A program made the translations under genes and the position numbers. A stretch of DNA of 64,000 nt. Source: Rhizobium sp. CB3090. Lineage in GTDB: Bacteria; Pseudomonadota; Alphaproteobacteria; Rhizobiales; Rhizobiaceae. This document shows positions 38,516-46,917 of this stretch, piece by piece (the stretch's first letter is position 1; each line of letters starts with the position of its first letter). The stretch is from the NCBI RefSeq assembly GCF_029714285.1, contig NZ_CP121665.1, positions 62,001 to 126,000 of the forward strand, given 5' to 3'. A model generated the notes under the pieces. That model ran no database searches. It worked only from the letters and a program-made list of their open reading frames with translations, and had not been told where the DNA came from.

Positions 38516-38826
38516 GATTGCCCCCTGCCTGCATGCGGAGGCGCAGATGACTCGACCGTGCCGCCCTCGAAGGGCTTCATCTTCGACCTGAGCCTGACCC
38601 CTCGCCCGCCGTCCAAACTTGTCGCGCCCTCGTTGATCACCTCGATGCCCGCACCATCAAGTGCAGCCAGAAGACGCATCAGCGAGTCGACATTGCCGCG
38701 CACCACGTCGGCGCTCGCCTCCATTCGCTGGATCGTTGGAACAGAGATTCCCGCCAATTCGGCCAGTTGGCGCTGGTCGATACCGAGAAGGGCCCGGGCG
38801 GCCCGCATCTGAGCGGCAGTAATCAC
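38512..38826 (-). CDS. XRE-family HTH regulator upstream of the hyf-like operon
   Basis: 104-aa protein with an N-terminal helix-turn-helix (MRAARALLGIDQRQLAELAGISVPTIQRMEASADVVRG) and a short C-terminal half. The first codon is GTG at 38826; an ATG at 38808 is also in frame. It overlaps hyfB by 4 bp, so it is probably the first gene of the operon and may autoregulate it. The 38827-39255 stretch upstream holds no gene that I can support. Confidence 0.82.
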   Translation of the reverse strand: MITAAQMRAARALLGIDQRQLAELAGISVPTIQRMEASADVVRGNVDSLMRLLAALDGAGIEVINEGATSLDGGRGVRLRSKMKPFEGGTVESSAPPHAGRGQS

Positions 38827-39255
38827 GATTCAACCACCATCGCTTATCTTGCACAGACTCTGATAATTAAGGTCTATGATGTGCCTATTGATGTCTGAAA
38901 TCAATATTCTAAAGTGTCGGCCTCTCTGGCCGCGGCAGCGAAAGAACGGCAATATCCGAGCCGATAGTTGTTGGCAAACAACCGAGACTTTGTAACGCCT
39001 GGCAGCACCTGCTATGCAATTCCGCGTGACGGGTCGTGGCCGCTCGGAAGCGCCTTAAAGTCGCACTCGAATTGGACGGGCTTCATTGAGAAATCCCCAA
39101 GGCCATTTCACCAACAGGGGCAGCGTGGATAAGGCGCCATTCTCCAAGCGACCCTGCGCGTTCCGTGCCTTCGCGCGCGACTTCGTCCGGGAGCGGGGAA
39201 CGGCGCGCAATTTGGCTTCTATGATCCGTGCTTCCAGCCAATGGCAGACGCGGAT

Positions 39256-40383
39256 TTAGTTGTAAGAATTATGGACCGGCATTTCCGCCGATTTCGCCAT
39301 TTCCACACAATTTCGACCGGCGGCCTTCGCAAGGTAAAGTGCCTTATCTGCGGCCTCCAGTATCTGCTTGAAATTGGTGGAAGGCTGGTGGGAACAGGCA
39401 ATGCCGAGACTGACAGTGACATTGATCCGTTCATGATCAGCCACTAAGACTGTGGCTTCGACGTTGCTGCGAATTTTCTCCGCGACAATGGCGGCGAACT
39501 TTTCGCTGGTGTTCGGTAAGAGCAGCACGATTTCCTCACCCCCGTACCTGGCGGCTACATCTGTTTTCCGGATCGTCTGCCGTATGACGTCAGCTACTCG
39601 GGCCAGAACGGTATCACCGAAAGAATGGCCCCAGCTGTCGTTGATCTTTTTGAAATGATCGATGTCGATCATGATGATCGAAAAGGGAATACGATTTGTC
39701 TCGGCAATCTTGCTGCAGCGGTCTCCCTCGCGCTGGAGAACACGACGATTTGGAAGCTTCGTTAGCGGATCAACGCTGGCCTCATTCTCAAGGGCGCGTT
39801 GAATTCGAATGCGATAGCGCTCGCGCTCCAGCAGTTCCGACAGCAACACAACGCCCAAGAGATTGGCAATTGTGACTGGCACAGTTGCTGAAAAGAAGAG
39901 CTCGCGTGCAACGTCGGCAGGCAGAAATGCGAGAACAATCAGGGACGACATAGTCGCGACACCAAACAGGACCGAACGTCTCCAGCCTTGGCCGATCCAA
40001 TGCTGCGGTAGCCGCGTCAAACCATATCCCGTTAAAGCGACAGCCACTATGCCGACGGTCCCACCCTCTGCTCCAATTCCGCCGAGCAACAGGCGAAAAA
40101 CCCCCATCATCGTTGCGGCCACCAAGGTCGCGATGGGTCCGCCGTAGATTGGTACAAGAACAAGCAATATGGAGCGACCATCATGGAAGACACCCGGCAT
40201 CCAGTGGATTGGGTCCCCCATCGACAGGACTCCGCCCAACCCGAACAAAAGTCCCACAGCAAGGGACCTAAGAGCACGGCCCTCGACAGTGCGGATCACC
40301 CACGAATATGCATAAACTATAATGGCCGCCTGGCCCAAGATGCGCACGATTGACGATATATGAATTTCAAGTCCCATGGTCAT
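39256..40383 (-). CDS. Membrane GGDEF diguanylate cyclase with a 5TMR-LYT-like sensor
   Basis: 375-aa protein. Five to six helices occupy residues 10-195, with the LytS-type pattern PGVFHDGRSILLVLVPIYGGPIATLVAA. A GGDEF domain follows (about 210-365: DPLTKLPNRRVL, IDIDHFKKINDSWGHSFGD, RYGGEEIVLLLP). The active site GGEEI is complete, so c-di-GMP synthesis is likely. No RxxD inhibitory site is obvious just upstream. It is monocistronic, with non-coding sequence on both sides. Confidence 0.88.
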   Translation of the reverse strand: MTMGLEIHISSIVRILGQAAIIVYAYSWVIRTVEGRALRSLAVGLLFGLGGVLSMGDPIHWMPGVFHDGRSILLVLVPIYGGPIATLVAATMMGVFRLLLGGIGAEGGTVGIVAVALTGYGLTRLPQHWIGQGWRRSVLFGVATMSSLIVLAFLPADVARELFFSATVPVTIANLLGVVLLSELLERERYRIRIQRALENEASVDPLTKLPNRRVLQREGDRCSKIAETNRIPFSIIMIDIDHFKKINDSWGHSFGDTVLARVADVIRQTIRKTDVAARYGGEEIVLLLPNTSEKFAAIVAEKIRSNVEATVLVADHERINVTVSLGIACSHQPSTNFKQILEAADKALYLAKAAGRNCVEMAKSAEMPVHNSYN

Positions 40384-40589
40384 CTCTGCTCTATTAACGA
40401 GCCGCCGCGAGCGATACCCTATTCAAAAATTCTTAGCGCACGGACGCGGGGCTCGCGGCCGGCAAACTAAATATTGATATCCAACGCCGTCTTTCATCAG
40501 AAGGTTGTCCGTTATTTGGCGGAGCAATGTCACCGATGCAGACCGGTCGCAAGGCCATCCGCGATGGTGGCACCGCCAGCGCGCTGAGA

Positions 40590-40740
40590 GCCAGAAATTG
40601 ACCCTGATTAATGTCCGCTCGGTAGCACGTGCGATTGTCCCTCGTCCTCCCAGGGAACAGGACCATGGACAATCCAACCAAGAATGTCGCGTTAGAGCAT
40701 CGTGCCTCCGTCTTCAATGGCAAGAGGTCGCAACCGCAGT
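40590..40740 (+). pseudogene. Duplicated leader and first codons of an Mg2+-type P-ATPase gene
   Basis: This stretch repeats the promoter and start of the ATPase gene at 46918. ATTGACCCTNRTYAATG, CGTGCGATTGT and GAACAGGACC appear at matching spacing, followed by ATGGACAATCCA and GAGCATCGTG. Here the frame from ATG 40665 ends after 25 codons (MDNPTKNVALEHRASVFNGK...). The upstream anaerobox is degraded (TTGACCCTGATTAA, 40598-40611). The remaining 40384-40909 sequence shows no gene. Confidence 0.65.
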
Positions 40741-41008
40741 AGGAATGACCGTCGGAGTGACGTTCCACCATGATGGAGCAATGGCATGATTGACGCATCT
40801 CAATGCGCATTCGCCATTTTCCGTCTTTCTAGGAGACTACGATCTTGTCGACGAAATGCGACCCAGACGTGCTCCATATAGAATTTAAGCGTCTCGGCCA
40901 CAGGCTAGGATGGTGCCAATGGAAATTCGATCACCCCGTCCCCTCTCTCGCATCCCAACAAGCGGATTGAGTCGCCCTTATCGCGGGCTGCACTATCATG
41001 AGCCACTC

Positions 41009-41977
41009 ATGGCTGGCGGCAATGTGCCGATGCCCTCGCGTCTTTACGGCTTTGTGCTGAGTTTCGGCGCTTGGCACCAGATGCGCCTCCTTGCTCTGTC
41101 GATACTCGCCTTTGCAGCCGGCACCGCCCCGCTGGAGGTACAGCGGCGCCTGATCAATACGGCGGTTGAGGGAGGTTCCTACCGGTTAGTGGCAGCGTTA
41201 GCGGCCGCCTATCTTGGCATGGCGCTCGTAGAAGGAGTGTGCAAACTCGGGCTCAATCTTTACCGCAACTGGCTCGGCGAATCGGCCATCCTCTGGCTGC
41301 GCAAGCTGATCTTCCGCACTGCCGAAGGCGATAGCAGCGAGGGTGAGCGATTGATGGCGGAAGGCGTGCCGCTCTCCATCATCCTTGCCGAGGCTGAACC
41401 CGTCGGCGGTTTCATCGGCACAAGCCTGTCTGAGCCCATGCTGCAGATCGGCATTCTTGCCACCGTCGCCGGCTACCTTTTGTATTTGCAGCCTGTAATG
41501 GCCGTTGCCGTCGCCATCGTCTTCGTGCCCCAAGCACTTTTTGTTCCGTCCATGCAATCAGCCATCAATCGCCGCGTCGAAGAGCGGATCAAGACGATGC
41601 GCGACATCAGCGAAACAGTCATCGAAGAGGGCATGACCTTTGGTACCGAGAAACCGCAGGACGACCGCATGTTTGACGTCTTTGGCGATAACATGAGCAT
41701 CTACAAACTGAAGTTTTCCATGAACTTCTTGATGAATATATTGGTTCAGATTGGCTATGCCGGCATATTCGCGCTGGGGGGCTATTACGTCGTCAACGGG
41801 AGTCTCGAGATAGGCACAGTCGTAGCCTTCATCTCAGGCCTGGCCAAGATCAACGCCCCTTGGGGCGATCTCGTGGACTGGTATCGCGATCTTCGGGTCA
41901 CACAGGTCAAGTATCAGCTGATCCGCTCGGCGGCAGAAATCACGCTTAACTCGCATACGGCGCCAGGCGAGCAGTAG
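41009..41977 (+). CDS. ABC-transporter transmembrane-domain-only protein (copy 1)
   Basis: 322-aa protein with the fold of an ABC exporter membrane domain: LLALSILAFAAGTAPLEVQRRLINTAVEGG, LNLYRNWLGESAILWLRKLIF, SEPMLQIGILATVAGYLLYLQPVMAVAVAIVFVPQ and YYVVNGSLEIGTVVAFISGLAKI. It ends without any Walker A, Walker B or signature motif, and no ATPase gene is adjacent. The start is uncertain (40910, 41009 or 41030); 41030 aligns with copy 2 at 52436. An uncharacterised membrane protein rather than a complete transporter. Confidence 0.75.
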   Translation: MAGGNVPMPSRLYGFVLSFGAWHQMRLLALSILAFAAGTAPLEVQRRLINTAVEGGSYRLVAALAAAYLGMALVEGVCKLGLNLYRNWLGESAILWLRKLIFRTAEGDSSEGERLMAEGVPLSIILAEAEPVGGFIGTSLSEPMLQIGILATVAGYLLYLQPVMAVAVAIVFVPQALFVPSMQSAINRRVEERIKTMRDISETVIEEGMTFGTEKPQDDRMFDVFGDNMSIYKLKFSMNFLMNILVQIGYAGIFALGGYYVVNGSLEIGTVVAFISGLAKINAPWGDLVDWYRDLRVTQVKYQLIRSAAEITLNSHTAPGEQ

Positions 41978-42009
41978 CCCGTCCGGCTAGCCCGTGTTGA
42001 CGTTCTGGA

Positions 42010-42234
42010 TCATATCCAGGGCGGTAGCTCGTCGACTTCTATTGATAGGATGGTCGAAAATGCGTGTGAAGAAGCAGCGAGGATAGGCCTCAGTGTAACA
42101 TCTTGCGAACCATCGGGTTTGTTCCACAGCTCCGCCTTAACAACGGTCAGGCCAGAGGCGTAGGCCGGAACTGCAAGGCTAAGGAAGACCGGAATTGCAG
42201 CGAGCGCAATCGGCGATGATCTGATCATTGACAT
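42010..42234 (-). CDS. Small secreted protein with anaerobox, possibly truncated
   Basis: 74-aa protein with a signal peptide (SPIALAAIPVFLSLAVPAYASG) and mature start GLTVVKAELWNKPDGSQDV. The rest (PILAASSHAFSTILSIEVDELPPWI) shows no known domain, and the mature part is short, so the gene may be cut at its 3' end. The anaerobox at 42304-42317 lies 70 bp upstream. Confidence 0.5.
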   Translation of the reverse strand: MSMIRSSPIALAAIPVFLSLAVPAYASGLTVVKAELWNKPDGSQDVTLRPILAASSHAFSTILSIEVDELPPWI

Positions 42235-42303
42235 AGTCCCCTTTCATGGTCGGCGCTAAGCGAAAAAGACGCATAAAGCATACCGAACGGGTGAGGACAC
42301 GCG

Positions 42304-42317
42304 TTGACTTGGATCAA
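42304..42317. promoter_or_regulatory. Anaerobox upstream of the small secreted protein
   Basis: TTGACTTGGATCAA matches TTGAY-N4-RTCAA. The nearest gene in an appropriate position is the minus-strand secreted protein starting at 42234. On the plus strand there is only non-coding sequence to 42656. Confidence 0.75.
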
Positions 42318-42656
42318 GGGCCTGGTTTTGATATCGGCTCCGCTGCAAAAATTATTCGAGCCGTAAAATCGAAGAAAAATATTCCTTCTCTTGATCTCAA
42401 ACAGCGTGAAACAGCCGCCCCAGCAACGATGAACTTGGCCGCAAGCGGATAAAAGGAGTGGCAGGGGCCGAAGGACACCATTCGCCCTTACTTAAACCCG
42501 CAGGCAAAATGCAATTTGTGCGATCAGATCGACAAACCGCAGCAGCAATTTGGCACGATCCAGCGATGCGCCCACATGTGATGCTCTGGCGAGCTGCCGG
42601 TCGGCGCGCCGTACATTCCAGCTTGAAGGCGGAATTCGCCGCTTCAACCATGCGCA

Positions 42657-43713
42657 TCAGTCATGCCGATCGAAATGCTTCTCCAGGTTCTGCAGGCTTT
42701 CGTCCATTGCGAATGCGCCTGACAGATATGGAATTCCGATGTGGCCATAGACAATGGAAAGCTGGCGCGCAGCCGTTTTCTGGTCGATACCGGCGATCTG
42801 CTGGCTGTAGATAGCGGCAACAAGACCGGTTCGGTCCGCTCCAGATTGACAATGTATGAGGATAGGCTTTGGCGCCGAACGCAGAATGCTGACCAGTTGA
42901 TCGGCCCTGTCCGGCGTCAATATTTTCGAAGCAGACATCTTGAAGTCGATATGTTCGATGCCCAATCGTTGCGCCGTATCGATCTCTTGATCGTACCAAG
43001 CCCGTTTTTTGTTCTCGCCGCGCAAGTTGACAATCGAGCGGATGCCGTTGTCGCGCACGTACGATTCGAGCTCCGACGGTGAGAGCCGCGCAGAGCGATA
43101 GAGCTCTCCAGGGATTACCGGGTGAAAATTGTCGGTTAGCTGCAGCGCGGCAACGTAAGTGCCAATCGCCAGAACTGGCAGGGCAAGCGTTGCCGCCAGA
43201 GCGCCTGCGATTTTCATCCTGCGTGACCGTCTCGACAGCCACCTCCCCGCTTTTCCTTTCCCCTTTTGTGGGGCATCAGCATCTGTCGACGGTACCGGAC
43301 GATCGCCAATCGTATCGCCTGATCGGTCTGGAAGAGCACTCACCTCCGATACGTGATTACAAGTTCGGAGCAAATTTCTGATACGTGCACTCAGCGTGCA
43401 AAGGCTGAACGGCTTGACAAGACAGTCAGCCGCGCCGAGCCGGAGGCTTCTTTGCCTGTCGGCAACTTGATCGTCAGCGGAGATGATGATCGCGGGCGTG
43501 GCGGGCAATCGCGCCGACAAATGCGTCAGCAGCTCCAAGCCACAGCCGTCAGGCAGACCGGGGTCGAGCAGGATCAAGGAATAACACGCTGCATCCACGG
43601 CGCGTTTCGCGGCTTGCAGATCGGCTACCCAATCGACATCCCAGCCGTCGGCCGCGACATGATAGTAACGCATCCCCCAAGATTGCATCATCCTCGACGA
43701 GCAATATTCGCAT
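42657..43713 (-). CDS. Response-regulator receiver fused to a membrane-anchored tyrosine phosphatase (frameshift near start)
   Basis: The main frame encodes a receiver (LILLDPGLPDGCGLELLTHL with the phospho-Asp, CLVKPFS with the Lys), a basic linker, one membrane helix (MKIAGALAATLALPVLAIGTYVAAL) and a DSP-type phosphatase with catalytic HCQSGADRTG. The expected receiver N-terminus MRILLVEDDAILGDALL lies in another frame starting at ATG 43713. The two frames join at about 43660-43668. The DNA-binding domain usual after such receivers is absent. Without repair, the protein lacks the acidic pocket. Confidence 0.75.
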
Positions 43714-43846
43714 GGTTGCTCCCATATCCGGACCTGCAGGCTGGATGCTATGAATTGCTGACACACGCCTGAATTGGATATTTCAAAATACTAAAATATT
43801 GGTTTAGTGGCACCCATGCGGGGAGCTGCAGCGTCAGAAGCGGGTT

Positions 43847-44101
43847 CTATCCCCGGCGATAAAGAACCATTCCAGCATGATGCAGGACGTCATCGACAAA
43901 ATCCCCGTCAGCGGTAAAACCGGTGTCATCCCAATAGTCGATGTGACTTCCGGACACTTCGTATCGCCCCTGATACGCGCTTGCGCGTGACCCGCGGGCT
44001 TCATCGTAACGTCCGTTTGGGAGCAGTTCATGCCGGATACGGCCGTCTGCGGTCTGCCACATGCCGACATAGGGATGAGACGACGTGGCGCGGGCGGTCA
44101 T
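43847..44101 (-). CDS. Atu4866-family small protein
   Basis: 84-aa protein, HPYVGMWQTADGRIRHELLPNGRYDEARGSR...GRYEVSGSHIDYWDDTGFTADGDF...LHHAGMVLY. It closely follows the pattern of the Agrobacterium Atu4866 family, a small beta-rich fold of unknown function. Its ATG overlaps the stop of the upstream SnoaL-like gene by ATGA, so the two are cotranscribed. Confidence 0.85.
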   Translation of the reverse strand: MTARATSSHPYVGMWQTADGRIRHELLPNGRYDEARGSRASAYQGRYEVSGSHIDYWDDTGFTADGDFVDDVLHHAGMVLYRRG

Positions 44102-44664
44102 TGTTGCGTCCCCGTCCTGCCCAGGAACCGCTCAATGCTTTCGGGTTTGACGATCCATGCGTAGTTCAGCTCATGACGGATTTTCCATTTGCCGCCGGTG
44201 CATTCCCAGCCGAGCTGCGAGCGGCCGTCGAAGGCGATGATTTTGCCATCCAAACGATCGATACGACCGGCAAAACCAAGCGTCGTTGAAGCGACGGTGT
44301 CGCCGACAATCGCGTCTTGGCCACCGGTTAATCCGTGGTGAACCGACCGCGTGGCGTTTTGCAGCGCTTCCCAGTTTGCGCCATAGCGCGCGGGATCGCG
44401 AAAGAGCTGCGTGTCGCCGGGTGCGAAATTGTCATAGAAAACCCCCTTGGTGCTTTCCAAGTCGTAGTACCGGCTCAGCTTTTGGGAGAACACGAAATTT
44501 GGGTCGCCTTCTTTGCGCTCCCAGCCTTTCATGATCCAATCGGCATGCAGCGTCAGGGGAGCATCGCCACCTTCCCGGGGGCATGACTCGTCCTGTGCCA
44601 CCGCGGCTCCGGCGCTGGCGCCAAAGGCCAAAGCGGCGGCGAATATGATGTTGAGGCGTGTCAT
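44098..44664 (-). CDS. Secreted SnoaL/NTF2-like protein
   Basis: 188-aa protein with a signal peptide (LNIIFAAALAFGASAGAAVAQ) and an NTF2/SnoaL-like domain (FSQKLSRYYDLESTKGVFYDNFAPGD, GWECTGGKWKIRHELNYAWIV). ATG at 44664 has AAAGGAAGG upstream; the longer frame to 44748 is not credible. It is divergent from the LysR gene, which probably controls it. The substrate is unknown. Confidence 0.8.
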   Translation of the reverse strand: MTRLNIIFAAALAFGASAGAAVAQDESCPREGGDAPLTLHADWIMKGWERKEGDPNFVFSQKLSRYYDLESTKGVFYDNFAPGDTQLFRDPARYGANWEALQNATRSVHHGLTGGQDAIVGDTVASTTLGFAGRIDRLDGKIIAFDGRSQLGWECTGGKWKIRHELNYAWIVKPESIERFLGRTGTQQ

Positions 44665-44806
44665 TGGGCTACCTTCCTTTTTATGACCAGGTTCCTCTCG
44701 GTTGTGCCGCCAAGTCAGGTTGTCGGGGCACGAGGAATAGATAGACAAATGAGATTGTCGCTTGTATCTCCTTTGCGCTAACGGAATTGGTTAGCAAGAT
44801 TCGACA

Positions 44807-45715
44807 ATGACGATCGATCTAAATCTTCTGCCTGTCTTTCTCGCCGTCGCCGAAGCGGGGAATTTCAGGGCGGCCGCCGACCGCCTCGGCGTCACGCGCT
44901 CTGCAGTCAGCCAGGGGATTCGTCGGCTTGAAGATGTCTGCGGCATCGCGCTCGTCAGCCGTACCACACGCAGCGTCCGTCTTACCGAAGCAGGCAACCG
45001 TTTCCGTGAAGCACTGTCCCGGCCAATGGCTGACGTAAAATCCGCATTCGAAGAGGTGATAGGCGACAGCAGGCCGAGTGGCTTGCTTCGGATCGCAGTC
45101 ACGTCGATTGCGGAACAGTTTCTCTCCGGATCGTTGATCGCTTCCTTCGCCGACGCCCATCCTGGTATCACGATCGACGTCACGGTCACCGACGAGATAT
45201 TCGACATCGTTGCCGGAGGCTTCGATGCGGGAGTGCGGCTCGGCGACGTGATCGAGCAGGACATGGTGGCGGTTCCTCTGACGCAGGAAGAGCGAGAAGT
45301 GGTGGTTGCTGCGCCAGGCTATTTCGAGCGCCACGGCATCCCTGCCCATCCTCGGGAACTGGTGCATCATCGTTGCATCGGATGGCGACCGTCGCCAAGC
45401 GCGGCTCCATATCGGTGGGAGTTCGAGCAGGACGGTATAGCCTTCGACGTTGCCGTCGAGCCGCAGGTGACGACAAACGACTTGCGTCTGATGATCCGCA
45501 CCGCGCTCGCCGGCGGCGGCATCACATTTGCATTGGAAGAGACATTTCGTCCCTATATTGATCGTGGCGAGTTGGTCACCGCGTTGGACGACTTCCTGCC
45601 GCCTTTTCCCGGATTCTTCCTCTATTTCCCCAACCGACGGAACATGGCGCCCAAACTGCGCGCGCTCGTCGACCATGTTCGAGAGCATAGACGGTTTGGA
45701 GCGGGCACAGCCTAA
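44807..45715 (+). CDS. LysR-family transcriptional regulator
   Basis: 302-aa LysR regulator. The winged HTH (LNLLPVFLAVAEAGNFRAAADRLGVTRSAVSQGIRRLEDVCGIALVSRTTRSVRLTEAG) is followed by a substrate-binding domain (about 90-295, FDAGVRLGDVIEQDMVAVPL, TTNDLRLMIRTALAGGGITFALE). Its divergence from the SnoaL/Atu4866 pair across a 142-bp gap is a classic LysR arrangement. The inducer is unknown. Confidence 0.92.
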   Translation: MTIDLNLLPVFLAVAEAGNFRAAADRLGVTRSAVSQGIRRLEDVCGIALVSRTTRSVRLTEAGNRFREALSRPMADVKSAFEEVIGDSRPSGLLRIAVTSIAEQFLSGSLIASFADAHPGITIDVTVTDEIFDIVAGGFDAGVRLGDVIEQDMVAVPLTQEEREVVVAAPGYFERHGIPAHPRELVHHRCIGWRPSPSAAPYRWEFEQDGIAFDVAVEPQVTTNDLRLMIRTALAGGGITFALEETFRPYIDRGELVTALDDFLPPFPGFFLYFPNRRNMAPKLRALVDHVREHRRFGAGTA

Positions 45716-45831
45716 GGCGCACAGGGTCATTTGGGATCGAGAATAGCGTTCTTGGATGCGTGACGAACTACGCGGCTGCACAGCATCACCCGGCCGCTTC
45801 GGAGACTTTCCGGCATGAGAACGAGAGGACC

Positions 45832-46299
45832 ATGGTCAGCGTTGGTGCCGAAGGCGCCTACTATGGGAATGCGGTATATGGCGATCTGGACGTCCGGAAC
45901 AATTTCCTTTTGCAGATTGGCGGCCTCCCGCTACAGCCAGACATATTGTGGAGTTTTCCCAGTTGGGCCGTTGGCGCCGCAAAATCGACAGGAGCCGGCC
46001 ACACGCGTGAGCTCTTGGAGCCTAAAATTATCGAAAATTTTGCAACATCACTCGGCTGGAGTGCCAACGATCGCAAGGTCTACACAGCTATCGGACGCGA
46101 ATGCGCGGACAGCTTAAAATGGCGTCTTTCGCAAATATCGGTCGAGCAGCGGCCCGAGCACGAACTCGGCCGGCGAGGCCTAGCGAAACGAGCCGAACAA
46201 GCAGCAGCTATCAGGAAAGCTGCGCCTCCGACAGAACAATTCCGCTTATTCGGTTGCCGGGTTCCTACTGAGCAATGGCAAATCAGCGAGGAAGAATGA
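45832..46299 (+). CDS. Hypothetical protein
   Basis: The open frame reaches back to 45760; ATG at 45832 (MVSVGAEGAYYGNAVYGDLDV) is the first start with protein-like sequence after it. About 155 aa, no membrane helix, with a basic, Ala/Arg-rich C-terminus (ELGRRGLAKRAEQAAAIRKA). No family was recognised. It may be a chance frame between lysR and the ATPase. Confidence 0.3.
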   Translation: MVSVGAEGAYYGNAVYGDLDVRNNFLLQIGGLPLQPDILWSFPSWAVGAAKSTGAGHTRELLEPKIIENFATSLGWSANDRKVYTAIGRECADSLKWRLSQISVEQRPEHELGRRGLAKRAEQAAAIRKAAPPTEQFRLFGCRVPTEQWQISEEE

Positions 46300-46846
46300 A
46301 CCATCTTCTTCTTGCAAGCCTGAGGTATCTTGCGGTCGCTCCTGACCCCTATTCAGCCAGGCGGGCGCATGCATTGCCGCAGACTAGGCTGAGCCTTGCG
46401 GATCGGGCGTGCGACCAAGCCTCGTTGAGGCCCGCTGATATCTGTGAGGTGGATGAAAATCCCCGAGTCCAATATGCAATCTCCACAATGGTGCCCGCGA
46501 TTCAAAATTGTAGCTAGTCGGCGTCTTCCACATATTGGGAAGAGCCCAACTAGCTGCCAAGCGCCATGCAATATTAAGTTATCGATCATCTCGAAATCCC
46601 CGAGAGCCGTGCCATCCGGGCCGCGTTTGCGGCCGGTCTCGTCTGTTGCAATTTGACCATCGTAGTAGTTGGCAGCCGCGCGAAATGATTATCGGCAATA
46701 TTCGTGTAGGCTGCCACCAGTTTGCCCTGCGCGCGCATTTGATCGAGCTCGAAGGCGGTGCCAGTGTCGGCGGCGATCCCGCGAAACGGTGTCAGATTGG
46801 CGATGATGCCCTACTGCACGTCAACTCGACGGTTCCGAGACGGAAA

Positions 46847-46860
46847 TTGACCCTCGTCAA
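46847..46860. promoter_or_regulatory. Anaerobox upstream of the Mg2+-type P-ATPase
   Basis: TTGACCCTCGTCAA matches TTGAY-N4-RTCAA, 57 bp before the ATPase ATG. The rest of 46300-46917 holds no gene I can support; part of this leader is repeated at 40.6 kb. Confidence 0.75.
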
Positions 46861-46917
46861 TGCCGGGTTCGCCTCGCGTGCGATTGTTTCTGCTCCCTCC
46901 TCCTCGAGAACAGGACC

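Noticed and set aside
42458..42814. Plus-strand frame after the 42.3-kb anaerobox as its target gene
   Set aside because: The translation is low-complexity and runs into the antisense of the phosphatase gene; no ribosome site or domain is visible.
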